This document shows, piece by piece, positions 49,799 through 59,900 of a DNA stretch of 64,000 bases. The notes beneath the pieces are model-generated. The model saw nothing but the letters and a program-made list of their open reading frames with translations, was not told the origin of the DNA and made no database searches. Numbering within the stretch: position 1 is the stretch's first letter; each line of letters begins with the position of its first letter. The stretch is taken from NCBI GenBank assembly GCA_022402535.1, contig JAKRSD010000015.1, forward strand, positions 141,641 through 205,640, given 5' to 3'. This stretch comes from Flavobacteriales bacterium. Its GTDB lineage: Bacteria > Bacteroidota > Bacteroidia > CAIKAF01. Both the position numbers and the translations under genes were made by a program.

Positions 49799-50705
49799 GA
49801 CAGCCATTTTGGATAAAACACACTACGGGCTTAGAATCTATTCCCATGTGTTGCGGCAGTACTATCCGGGTGAAACAGTCCTTTCCCTTTCGGGAAGGGA
49901 CTGCCAACCCACTAAGAACCCTTTCAATGAAAACAAGCCAACATTGAAAATTCAGATAGTAAACAATTGTGCAGAGCATTACGATTTGGAGAACAGCATC
50001 GGCAAAGGCGATGCCTTTGACTTCGCTGCATTGCATTACCAATTACAAGGTGATGAATTGTGCCAAAAGCTGAATGAAGAACTCTACTTGCGTATCGGTA
50101 AGCAAAAAGGCTTTTACAATGAAAATGTCATTGCTCCGGTTGCTCCGCAACTTCAGCCTGTAAAAGTGCCAATCCCTTCTTTCAGTTATTTCAAAGCACC
50201 AGTAACAAACACGGTTCCATTCAAAGAAATCAATTTGTTGCAAGTGTACCACTTGCTTAAATGCAATCAATTTGCTCAGTGTACAAGTACACTTCGCAGC
50301 ATTACCGATAAGCAAGAAGCAAGGAAATACAAAGCATCTGTATTTGATTATGTGACCTTTTCAGGCACATTCTCAAAACGCAATGACAAGTCATTGCTCA
50401 GGCACTCAGGCTTAATCACAATTGACTTTGATCACATTGGCAATGTACCTGAATTGAAAGACCGGCTACTGAAGGATGAATACTTTGAAACAGAATTATT
50501 GTTTGTTTCTCCTTCTGGTGATGGCCTAAAGTGGGTGATTCCAATTGACTTGACAAAGGCAAAGCACCACGATTATTTCAAAGCCATTGCCAACTATATC
50601 AAGCACACTTATCAGTTGGAAGTCGACCAATCAGGTAAGGACGTTTCAAGAGCCTGCTTCTTAGCAGAGGATGCAGGTGCATTTATCAATCCCAAATATT
50701 TATAA
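49785..50705 (+). CDS. VirE_N / BT4734-like domain protein (primase-type element protein)
   Basis: Protein of 306 residues. The N-terminal part (about 1-110) resembles CHC2-zinc-finger-less primase segments of mobile elements (YYPGETVLSLSGRDCQPTKNPFNENKPTLKI, IGKGDAFDFAALHY); the C-terminal half (about 165-300) is a BT4734/VirE_N-like domain with DYVTFSGTFSKRNDKSLLRHSGLITIDFDHI and VSPSGDGLKWVIPID, the latter like archaeo-eukaryotic primase cores. It is typical of Bacteroidota conjugative transposons and prophages. A GTG three bases upstream of the ATG is an alternative start. Confidence 0.8.
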   Translation: MEISKTAILDKTHYGLRIYSHVLRQYYPGETVLSLSGRDCQPTKNPFNENKPTLKIQIVNNCAEHYDLENSIGKGDAFDFAALHYQLQGDELCQKLNEELYLRIGKQKGFYNENVIAPVAPQLQPVKVPIPSFSYFKAPVTNTVPFKEINLLQVYHLLKCNQFAQCTSTLRSITDKQEARKYKASVFDYVTFSGTFSKRNDKSLLRHSGLITIDFDHIGNVPELKDRLLKDEYFETELLFVSPSGDGLKWVIPIDLTKAKHHDYFKAIANYIKHTYQLEVDQSGKDVSRACFLAEDAGAFINPKYL

Positions 50706-50708
50706 TCA

Positions 50709-52460
50709 ATGGAGAAAAAGATATTCAATCCGTTGGATTGGTTGGAGCAACCAAACCAACACCAAATAAATACTGAACCGCAGAAAGTAGAAGCCAATAC
50801 CGATGCAGCAGAAGTTGAAAAAATCATTCAGCAAATCGAAGCGAAGCAAATTGACATTGCAACCGCTTACAGCGATTGGCGGGATATAGGATTTGCTTTT
50901 GTAGATGCCTTTGGTGAATCAGGCAGAGAATATTTTCATCGCATCAGTAAGTTTTATGCTGATTACTCAGCAACCGAATGTGATACCCAATACACCAATT
51001 GCCTAAAGGCAAATGGTCACGGTGTAACCTTGAAAACATTCTTCTTTCATGCAAAGCAAGCAGGTGTAACCATTGCGGTTTCACCGCAATACACCGAACA
51101 GGAAAAAGTACAGTTACCAACTTTCCCTGAATCTATCTATCCTCAGCTTCCTGAGTTTCTGCAAAAGGTTGTCAAGATTGCTTCATTCAACGAAGAACGA
51201 GACATTCTTTTGTTAGGCACTATCGTTTCACTCAGTGCCTGTTTTCAGAAGCTATACGGTATCTACGATGGCAAAAAGGTTTTCTCAAACCTGTACATTT
51301 TCATCACGGCACAGGCATCAGCAGGTAAAGGCAGGTTGGTACACTGCAAACAACTGGTAAAGCCCATTCATAAACATTTGAGGGAGCAAGCCAAATTGAT
51401 GAAGCAGCAGCATGAATTGGAAATGATGGAGTACAACGAAAAGAAAGGCAAAGATGCAAGTGCAGAGAAGCCCAACAAGCCGCCTGAAAAAATGTTGTTC
51501 ATCCCGGCTAACAACAGCACAACAGGAGTATTCCAATTACTGTTCGACAACGAAGGCAGAGGCTTAATGTTTGAAACAGAAGGCGACACCCTGGCACAAG
51601 CATTTAAAACCGATTACGGCAATTACAGCGATGGTTTCCGCAAGGCATTTCACCACGAAACCATATCATACTACCGCAGAACAGACCGAGAGTATGTTGA
51701 TATTGAAAGCCCATGCCTTTCAGGCATGTTCACCGGAACACCAAAGCAGGTTTCTGCACTTATCCCAAATGCTGAAAACGGCTTATTCAGCCGTTTCATT
51801 TTCTATTTCATGAATATTCAGCCGGTATGGAAAAATGTATTCGCCAATTCGTCTGATAATGGCTTAGATGATTACTTTGACCAGTTAGGCAATGACTTCT
51901 TTGGTTTGTACCAAACCCTGATGGCCAACCCTGAAATACAGTTCTGCCTCACAGCAGAACAACAGGAGCAGTTCAACGCCTTCTTTGAGCAAATTCAAAA
52001 CACCTACCTCAGCTTGCAGGGGCTTGACTACATGGCAACAATCAGGCGTTTGGGGTTGATTGCTTTCCGTATTGCCATGATCCTATCCGCTTTGCGGATT
52101 ATGGAACATGGAGATTTGCCGGAACGCATCATTTGTGAGGAAAGAGACTTTCAAACCACTTTGGAGATGGTCCGGGTCTTGGTGAAACATGCCAGTAAAG
52201 TTTTTTCCGAACTACCCCAAGATGCACCAATGCCCAAGCGTAAAAACCAAAAGGAACGGTATCTGGATGCCCTACCTGCCAGCTTCAACAGGCAGGAGTA
52301 CCTGAGAATTGCCGTCTCTATGTCCATACCCGATAAAACAGCCGAAGGCTACATTACCGACTTCTGCAAACGGGGGCTGATACATAGGGAAAAGCAAGAC
52401 CATTACCTGAATCCCAATGCTAAGGAAACTCAGGATTTAACGGAAATCAAGAAAGGGTAA
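50709..52460 (+). CDS. DUF3987 domain protein (replication/helicase-type)
   Basis: Protein of 583 residues. The N-terminal region (about 35-110) is PriCT_2-like (AYSDWRDIGFAFVDAFGESGREYFHRIS, TLKTFFFHAKQAG). The DUF3987 core has a P-loop-like TAQASAGKGRL and GLMFETEGDTLAQAF, and is thought to be a primase-helicase-related ATPase used by mobile elements to replicate. It follows the BT4734-like gene by three bases; together they probably form the element's replication module. Confidence 0.85.
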   Translation: MEKKIFNPLDWLEQPNQHQINTEPQKVEANTDAAEVEKIIQQIEAKQIDIATAYSDWRDIGFAFVDAFGESGREYFHRISKFYADYSATECDTQYTNCLKANGHGVTLKTFFFHAKQAGVTIAVSPQYTEQEKVQLPTFPESIYPQLPEFLQKVVKIASFNEERDILLLGTIVSLSACFQKLYGIYDGKKVFSNLYIFITAQASAGKGRLVHCKQLVKPIHKHLREQAKLMKQQHELEMMEYNEKKGKDASAEKPNKPPEKMLFIPANNSTTGVFQLLFDNEGRGLMFETEGDTLAQAFKTDYGNYSDGFRKAFHHETISYYRRTDREYVDIESPCLSGMFTGTPKQVSALIPNAENGLFSRFIFYFMNIQPVWKNVFANSSDNGLDDYFDQLGNDFFGLYQTLMANPEIQFCLTAEQQEQFNAFFEQIQNTYLSLQGLDYMATIRRLGLIAFRIAMILSALRIMEHGDLPERIICEERDFQTTLEMVRVLVKHASKVFSELPQDAPMPKRKNQKERYLDALPASFNRQEYLRIAVSMSIPDKTAEGYITDFCKRGLIHREKQDHYLNPNAKETQDLTEIKKG

Positions 52461-52663
52461 GCTAATGCTTGCCCTTTCGCAGATTCGGGCAGACCCTTTG
52501 AAACTGCCTACATGCTGCCCAATTTAAGGGCTAACCGCCCTTAGCTTCCTTCGTTTCCTTAAAATCCTGAAAACCCTTGATTTTAGGGCTATTTTCTTTT
52601 TGTTGTCAGGGATTTTCTTTTTTTGCCTAAATTAGCCAATTATTGACAAGTCAAAAAAATACA

Positions 52664-52957
52664 ATGGAAAGCCAGTTTGGTAATAGGGTTAGGGCTTTGA
52701 GGGAAAAGCAGAAACTGTACTTGCGTCAGGTAGCACCCTTACTTGAGATGGATACAGCCCTGCTTAGTAAAATTGAAAAAGGGCAACGCCATTTGAAGAA
52801 GGAGCAGATCCCTTTGCTTGCGGAAATTCTGAAAGCTGATAAGGATGAACTCATTACCCTTTGGCTTGCAGACCAGGTTTTTGATGTTATCAAAGATGAA
52901 AACATGGCTGATGAGGCTTTAAAATCCGTTTCACGAAAGATTAAAAAGAAGAAATGA
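52664..52957 (+). CDS. XRE-family transcription regulator (RM controller-like)
   Basis: Ninety-seven residues with a Cro/CI-type HTH (FGNRVRALREKQKLYLRQVAPLLEMDTALLSKIEKGQRHLKKEQIPLLAEIL) and a basic C-terminus. The last codons overlap the hsdM start by four bases (ATGA), the arrangement of controller proteins that time methylase before nuclease. ATG at 52664 is preferred over the TTG at 52643. The 203-base gap before it (52461-52663) holds a weak hairpin (AAGGGC-TAACC-GCCCTT near 52525) and no gene. Confidence 0.85.
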   Translation: MESQFGNRVRALREKQKLYLRQVAPLLEMDTALLSKIEKGQRHLKKEQIPLLAEILKADKDELITLWLADQVFDVIKDENMADEALKSVSRKIKKKK

Positions 52958-54945
52958 ACCATATCCAACATAATCAAATAGTCAATTTCATTTGGGGTAT
53001 TGCCGATGATGTGCTTCGTGATGTTTATACACGAGGCAAATACAGAGATATAATACTTCCATTCACGGTATTACGTAGGTTGGATGCTTTGCTGGAGCCT
53101 TCAAAAGACAAGGTGATTGAAATGCATGAGCAACTCAATAAGTTGAAAATCGAAAATCAGTCCCCACAGCTAAGAAAGGTATCAGGTTACGTTTTTTACA
53201 ACACTTCTAAATACACTTTCAAGAAGTTACTAAATGACCCTGCAAACATTCGGCAGAACCTTGAAAATTATCTGGATGGCTTTAGTTCAGATGTGCAGGA
53301 CATCATTAGTAAATTCAAATTGCGTAATCAGTTGGATACGCTTGAAGAAGGCAATATCACTTTCCCATTGATTGAAAAATTCTGTTCTTCTCAAATCAAC
53401 CTGAGTCCGGTAGCGGTGAAAGATAAGGATGGAAACATTGTGCATGAAGGTTTGAGTAATCTTGGAATGGGATATGTTTTTGAGGAGCTTATTCGCAAGT
53501 TCAATGAAGAAAACAACGAAGAAGCGGGTGAACACTTCACACCAAGGGAAATCATTAAGTTGATGACCCATCTCATTTTTGAACCCGTCAAAGACAAAAT
53601 AAAGGAAGGTACTTATCTCATTTATGACCCTGCTTGTGGCAGTGGAGGTATGTTAACGGAAGCCGAACATTTTGCATTGGAAATAAATCCCAAAGCAACC
53701 TACCATTTATACGGTCAAGAAGTGAACCCTGAAACATTTGCAATCTGCAAAGCAGATATGCTAATTAAGGAGGAAGACCCTGAGAAAATTGCTTTTGGTT
53801 CAACATTGTCAAATGATGGTTTCCCCAAGCTAAAGTTTGACTTTATGCTGTCTAACCCGCCCTATGGAAAGACATGGAAGGTTGACCAGGACAGCATTGT
53901 TGATTCAAAAACAAAAGAGATTCTTGATAGTCGCTTTATTGTTGGAGTGCCAAGGGTAAGTGATGGTCAGTTGCTGTTCTTGATGAACATGGTTTCCAAA
54001 ATGAAGGCCGATAGCGAAATAGGCAGTCGCATTGCTTCCGTACATAACGGCTCGTCATTGTTTACAGGTGAAGCAGGTGGTGGTGAAAGCGAAATCAGAA
54101 AGTACATCATTGAAAACGATTTACTCGAAGCAATCATTCAGTTGCCAAATGATATGTTTTATAACACTGGCATCGCAACGTATATATGGGTGCTGAGTAA
54201 CAAAAAAGAGGAAAGAAGAAAAGGTAAAGTTCAATTGATTGATGCCTCTGGCATCTACAGCAAAATGCGAAAAGGTTTAGGCAGCAAGTCAAATGAATTG
54301 ACGGAAACCCATATCCAACAAATTGCAGATGCATTTAAAGATTTTCAACAGAACGTAATCAGCAGAATTTTTGAAAACGATGACTTTGCTTATTGGAGTA
54401 TTACCGTAGAACGGCCTTTGCGTTTGTCATGGCAGCTTACAGAAGAAAAACTATCTTCTATTGAGGATACGGATTACTATTTGCCGGTACTCCAAGCATT
54501 GCAAAAGCAGTTTCGTACTGCTGTTCAAAACGATTTCAATCAACTATTGTCTGCATTAGATACGCAGCTAAAGAAATTGTCATTGAAGTGGAAGCCAAAA
54601 GAGAAGAAAACATTTTTAGATGCACTGTCATGGCGTGATGAAGAAGCCCAACCTGTTATCAAAAAGCAGGATAAAGATGAAGTAATTTATGAAGCTGACC
54701 CTGAATTACGGGATTACGAGAGTGTTCCGGTAAAGCAAAATGTGCAGGAATACTTTGAAAAGGAAGTTTGGCCCTTTGTGCCGGATGCATGGATTGACCA
54801 TTCCAAAACGGTTAAAGGTTATGAAGTGTCCTTTACCAAAATTTTCTATCGCTATCAGCCATTGCGAAGTGTGGCTACCATCACCGAGGAAATTGTGCAG
54901 CTGGAAAGGGAAACCGAAGGTTTATTAAACGATATAATTGCTTAA
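52954..54945 (+). CDS. hsdM: Type I restriction-modification system, methyltransferase subunit
   Basis: N6-adenine methyltransferase of 663 residues. HsdM N-terminal helical domain (about 1-150), then the catalytic domain with the SAM-binding motif DPACGSGGML (from Asp225) and catalytic motif NPPY (from Asn301). The C-terminal extension (about 500-663) ends in a helical bundle. Methylates host DNA at the sequence set by HsdS. First structural gene of the operon; three bases before the ATPase gene. Confidence 0.96.
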   Translation: MNHIQHNQIVNFIWGIADDVLRDVYTRGKYRDIILPFTVLRRLDALLEPSKDKVIEMHEQLNKLKIENQSPQLRKVSGYVFYNTSKYTFKKLLNDPANIRQNLENYLDGFSSDVQDIISKFKLRNQLDTLEEGNITFPLIEKFCSSQINLSPVAVKDKDGNIVHEGLSNLGMGYVFEELIRKFNEENNEEAGEHFTPREIIKLMTHLIFEPVKDKIKEGTYLIYDPACGSGGMLTEAEHFALEINPKATYHLYGQEVNPETFAICKADMLIKEEDPEKIAFGSTLSNDGFPKLKFDFMLSNPPYGKTWKVDQDSIVDSKTKEILDSRFIVGVPRVSDGQLLFLMNMVSKMKADSEIGSRIASVHNGSSLFTGEAGGGESEIRKYIIENDLLEAIIQLPNDMFYNTGIATYIWVLSNKKEERRKGKVQLIDASGIYSKMRKGLGSKSNELTETHIQQIADAFKDFQQNVISRIFENDDFAYWSITVERPLRLSWQLTEEKLSSIEDTDYYLPVLQALQKQFRTAVQNDFNQLLSALDTQLKKLSLKWKPKEKKTFLDALSWRDEEAQPVIKKQDKDEVIYEADPELRDYESVPVKQNVQEYFEKEVWPFVPDAWIDHSKTVKGYEVSFTKIFYRYQPLRSVATITEEIVQLERETEGLLNDIIA

Positions 54946-54948
54946 ACG

Positions 54949-56220
54949 ATGAATATAGAAAGCATCACCATACAAAACTTCAGGAATATTGGAAAGGAAC
55001 GAACCTTTCTCCTGAATAGACATTTTACCGCTTTTATCGGTATTAACGGTAAAGGTAAATCAACCATTCTCCATGCCTTACGGGTGGCGAGTGGTTCTTA
55101 TTTTTTAGGTATCCCAAACTCTGAGGTAAAGTCACGGCATATTCACAAAGATGAAATTCGTTTCACTGAATCAAATTATCAACTTGTACCTCAGTTCCCG
55201 GTCAAAGTAGAAGCAACCGGAAAATTTCCAGGTAGAGATAGTGCAATTACTTGGCGTAGGCAATGGTTGGAAGGGAAATCTTCTGCAACAACCAAGCATT
55301 CAGATGTTGGGAGTATCAAGGATATAGCAATGTCCAATTATCATGAAATAACGAAAGAAGGTAACGATAAAATCCCTTTGCCACTGATTGCTTTTTTTGG
55401 TATTTCTCGTGCCGTTGGTGCAGGTCGTGTTACCCAACAGAGCCGCATTCAAAAGTTAGGTCGGATTATTTTCCGTGAAGGTTATCAGGATTGGGATGAG
55501 ATGAGGGCTGTTAAATTTCATTACCCTGAATGGTTGGGTCGTTATGATATGCTGTTAAAACAGCAGAAGGAATACATAGGTACAAAAGATGCCTTTTTTA
55601 CAGCAATAAGGAAAGCAAATCCATACATAAGCCAGATTGAGTTTAGTGGCGGAGAATTATGGGCAAAAGTGAAAATTGATGATGAAGAATCCAGCCTTTT
55701 GCCCTTGAATCTACACAGTGATGGTGTTCATTATTTCACCGAAATGGTTGCTGAACTGGCATACCGTTGTATTGTTTTGAATGGCTTTAAAGAAGAAAAG
55801 GCAATTGATGAAGCAACAGGAATAGTTATGATTGATGAATTGGACTTACACCTTCATCCCAAATGGCAACGCCATGTTGTTAATGACTTGAAAACAGCTT
55901 TCCCAAACCTTCAATTTGTCGTTACTACCCATTCTCCATTCATTGTTCAATCCTTAAAAAGCGATGAAATCTGGAATCTCGACAAATTAATGGATGTAGC
56001 TCCAGACGAGTTAAAGATTGATACCGTAGCAACCGAGATTATGGGTATTTCAAGTCCTTACTCTGAATCTAACGAGGAGCTTTATAATAAAAGCAAAAAA
56101 TTCATGGAAGACCTCGAATCAAATAAAACTGTGGGTGAGCTTCAAAAGGAACTGGATGATATTTCAGACCCGGCAGTGAGAGCATTTCTTGAACTACAAA
56201 AAATATCTAAAGGGAAATGA
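54949..56220 (+). CDS. AAA family ATPase (Septu PtuA-like / AAA_21)
   Basis: ABC/SMC-type ATPase of 423 residues: N-terminal strand ESITIQNFRNIG, Walker A GINGKGKST (31-39), signature-like region LPLNLHSDGVHYFTEMV, Walker B VMIDELDLHLHP (Asp296-Glu297), and H-loop TTHSPF (328). This is the layout of PtuA, the ATPase of Septu defence. The HNH gene that follows overlaps it by four bases, as in ptuAB pairs. The assignment is by domain pairing; the family is broad (RloC, OLD-like and retron ATPases are also AAA_21). Confidence 0.8.
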   Translation: MNIESITIQNFRNIGKERTFLLNRHFTAFIGINGKGKSTILHALRVASGSYFLGIPNSEVKSRHIHKDEIRFTESNYQLVPQFPVKVEATGKFPGRDSAITWRRQWLEGKSSATTKHSDVGSIKDIAMSNYHEITKEGNDKIPLPLIAFFGISRAVGAGRVTQQSRIQKLGRIIFREGYQDWDEMRAVKFHYPEWLGRYDMLLKQQKEYIGTKDAFFTAIRKANPYISQIEFSGGELWAKVKIDDEESSLLPLNLHSDGVHYFTEMVAELAYRCIVLNGFKEEKAIDEATGIVMIDELDLHLHPKWQRHVVNDLKTAFPNLQFVVTTHSPFIVQSLKSDEIWNLDKLMDVAPDELKIDTVATEIMGISSPYSESNEELYNKSKKFMEDLESNKTVGELQKELDDISDPAVRAFLELQKISKGK

Positions 56221-56972
56221 GGCCATTAAATAAAGGAAATACGCCTACTGATTCTACAGGGAATCCGATTTCGCCTACAGATTACAAAAGTTGGAGAAAG
56301 GCACTAATAGATAGAATTGGTGCCTATTGTGCATATTGTAATATGCCAATAAAACATGCTTTACAAGTAGAGCATGTAGTACCTAAAAATCCTCCAGCTG
56401 GTTATACTGTAGGTGATCCATTAGCCTGGTCAAATATGCTGCTCGCCTGCGGTCCATGTAATAATGCAAAAGGGAATACTCCTGTTGACTCAATCACATT
56501 TTATCTGCCGGAAGAGCACAATACACATCTTCCTTTTGTAATAGTTCCTCATGCAACAGATGCTAAACATGCTATAGTTACAGAAAGGCCAGGGTTAAAT
56601 GTAAATCAGTTCCCCAAGGCACAGCGTACAATCGCTTTGACTGAATTGAATGCAACCGATGAACGACCCAATATCGTAGACCTTCGAAGTCGTGAACGGA
56701 AATTGGCTGCAATAACTGTTAATTCAACACGAAACATTTACAACCTTGCCGCAGCTATTAATCCCATTCTCGCTGCTGAACATGTCGTTCATGTAGCATC
56801 TCGGACAGGCTTTTTTAGCTTGTGGTACGAAGAGTTTATGAATGAGCCTTTGGTTATGGAAAAGCTAACTGATAATAATATTATCAAAGGAACGGCAACC
56901 AATTGTTTTGACCCTGCCAATGGTTACAAGCCCATTCCCCGTAACCCTGGAAATATCGCTGACCCCATTTAA
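56217..56972 (+). CDS. HNH endonuclease (Septu PtuB-like)
   Basis: Nuclease of 251 residues. Zinc and catalytic residues follow the HNH order: Cys38/Cys41 (YCAYC), Glu52-His53 (QVEHVVPK), Asn73 and Cys78/Cys81 (NMLLACGPCNNAKG). The residues after about 110 have no known domain. Coupled by a four-base overlap to the upstream ATPase gene, as expected for a PtuA/PtuB pair, in which the ATPase complex restrains or guides the nuclease. No reverse transcriptase or ncRNA of the retron-Septu type is near. Confidence 0.82.
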   Translation: MRPLNKGNTPTDSTGNPISPTDYKSWRKALIDRIGAYCAYCNMPIKHALQVEHVVPKNPPAGYTVGDPLAWSNMLLACGPCNNAKGNTPVDSITFYLPEEHNTHLPFVIVPHATDAKHAIVTERPGLNVNQFPKAQRTIALTELNATDERPNIVDLRSRERKLAAITVNSTRNIYNLAAAINPILAAEHVVHVASRTGFFSLWYEEFMNEPLVMEKLTDNNIIKGTATNCFDPANGYKPIPRNPGNIADPI

Positions 56973-56988
56973 ACCTATGTAATAAAAC

Positions 56989-59900
56989 ATGCAATTACAA
57001 GCAGGCTACATATTAGAATCAGTTCGAGATGCACTCAACTCTTATGGAAAGCGGAATGAGAAGTCACCTGCATTGCATGGCTTGTTACGGTCACTAAGCA
57101 CATTTGAAGTGCAAACCGGACTTAATCTTGAAACACCGGCTAATCCACCATCCATATTTGCTGTAGCATCCAATATTATCACAAGAGGATTGCCCACTTT
57201 GGCGAGTGTTCATTTGGAAGAATACTTTGCTGATAAATTAGCAGTTACACAGAGGCAGGATAATACTGCCAGAGGTAAAGTTGCGTTCCCATTCGTGAAT
57301 GTTGATGAAGATAATGAACACGGCCATTCACTTTTCAAGGCATTACACACAATTGACCCAAGAGCAAAGAACAGAAGCCAGTACCTAAAAGTAAGTGATG
57401 TTGACAGCAGTTTTGAACGCAGCTTTCTCCTAAAACTATTGCCTGAAAAACAGGCATTCCTGGCTCAGCTTTTAGAAAAGCAAAGAACCCGTAGTTCTTT
57501 TACCCGTGACAACAATCAGGGAAGGGTAGATTTTAGCCTTGAAATACCTTATGATTTTACCAAAAACAGAACCAACCGCTATAACAGTCAGGTGCAGATT
57601 AAGCACCACAAGACTTATGTGATTGAGGTGGATGGTAAAAAGTACCATACGGATTTACTGGATGACCTGAAAGATTTTGAAATTGCTCAGCTGTCCCGTA
57701 ACATCAGCCACATCACTGAAGATAGAGTTTATAAAGATGTAGAAGAATTTATCCGAACGATTGAAGCAGAAGAATTTATACGACAAGCACAGGCCAACTA
57801 CAGCAATGAAGAATATTTATTGAGCAAACTTACTGCCTTGTGCCTTGCCCCCTTCGGTATGGCAAGGCTTCAAAGGGTGGTACTTCAATACCTAATGGCT
57901 CATTATGATGCTGCAATCACCAAGCAAAAGATAAAAATAGCTGTTGCAGAAAGAGACCTTCCATGTGCAATGGCTGCATTTGATGACCTTTCTTTATTAC
58001 TCCATACCCTCAATGATTTAGCTCAAACTCAAATTCATATCCCTGCATTCGAGGTGCAAGTTTTCGCTTCGCCTGAATTTAAGGACCATCCATTGCATAA
58101 TGGCAAGTCAGTTGCTCCGCTTACTGCTTTGAACGCTGCGGATTTCGACCTTGTTATTGATATTTCGGTGTTGCGGAGATTATCTGTTTTTAAAGATGAT
58201 TTTCCGCCTTCGCACAATACAATTGTCATTCGCAATGCTCATTACATACACTACAAAACCAACACAGGAGTCATATCAGCACCTTCAGTGTTATACAGGC
58301 CATTGGTAAACCAATTGCAGAATGAAGTTTTTGAGCCTATTGCTGAAACATCTGAACTGCTTAAAAAATTATTGCAGGACATCTTCCGTAAACTCGATTT
58401 CCGGGTAGGTCAGCTTCCTATCCTCAATCGGGCAGTGCAACTCAAATCGGTCATTGGGTTGTTGCCAACAGGTGGCGGTAAATCTCTTACCTATCAGTTG
58501 GCAGCCATGCTGCAACCGGGTACTACTATTGTCATTGATCCGATTCGTTCATTGATGATTGACCAGTACAATGGCTTGAAAGAACTGAGCATAGATAAGT
58601 GTGAGTTCATAAACTCTACCCTTACTACTGCCGAAAGAAATTTTAATCAACATGAATTATTGGCGAAAGGCCAGTTGCAGTTCTTATTCGTTTCGCCTGA
58701 ACGTTTTGTAATTGATGATTTCAGAAAAGCACTGGACAATGCACGGAAAGACGGACACTGTTTTGCTTATGCGGTGATTGATGAAGTGCATTGTGTTTCT
58801 GAGTGGGGGCATGATTTCAGAACACCTTATTTAAATCTGGGCGACAATGCTCAGGAATACTGCCTTACCTACAGCGGCAATTCAATTCCGCTTTTTGGGT
58901 TAACCGCAACTGCATCTTTTGATGTGTTGGCGGATATTGAAAGAGAGTTGAACATAAAGGAAGATGATGGCAATGCGGTGGTGCGTTTTGAAAACAGCGT
59001 AAGAGATGAAATCAACTACCTTGTAAAGGAAGTATCCAACACCTACGAAGGGTTAGACAATCTGACCGAGAAAGCCATCAGGGAGAGTATTGGTAAAAAG
59101 AAGCAGGATGCCATTTTTGGTTTAATAGGCGACAAGCAAACGGTGCTGCAAACATTTAATCAGCCGCCAGCTATTCAAGAAATAATTGAACATTCTTTCA
59201 AAAATTATTTGCCTATTACTACAAGGCAGGAATGGCTGCAAAAGGCAGGTAGCGAACCAGAAGCCCTGAAACAATATGAAGGCATACTGTTTAATAAACT
59301 CCATATTTCCACAGATGCTTTTGCTGTGCAAAAGAAAGATGATACAACCCTGTATCAATATGGGCTGATTGTATTCATGCCACACAGACAAGGCTGGTTA
59401 GGCATTCGGAATGGCTACAATTCGCATGGTGTATTTGATAATCCCGGATATGTATTGATTGAACAGGACGATCAAAAGGCAATACACTATTACATTTCAG
59501 AAACCTTAGGCTACTTCATGGGAAGTGGCGATGAGGATAATGCCGATAAGGTGGATGAAGAATCATTCCATCACCTCGAACTCTTCAAGGATAATGAGGA
59601 ATCGGTAATGGTAGCTACTAAAGCGTTTGGTATGGGTATAGACAAGCCAAATGTGCGAATGACCATTCACATCAACATTCCACAGTCCATTGAATCTTTT
59701 GTGCAGGAAGCAGGGCGTGCCGGTCGTGATGGCAAGGTTTCAGCCTCCGTTATTCTGTTTAACAACGACCAGTTACGCATTGCATCTAAGCCTAAAGAAC
59801 CCTATCATTTGGATAAGGATGTACTCATGTACTTCCATAAGAACTCTTTTAAAGGCCAGGTGAAAGAAAGGGTAATGATTCATGAACTGCGAAGCAGAAT

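Noticed and set aside
54949..56972. Retron-Septu (Eco7-like) interpretation
   Set aside because: No reverse transcriptase or structured ncRNA gene is adjacent; only the ATPase/HNH pair is present.
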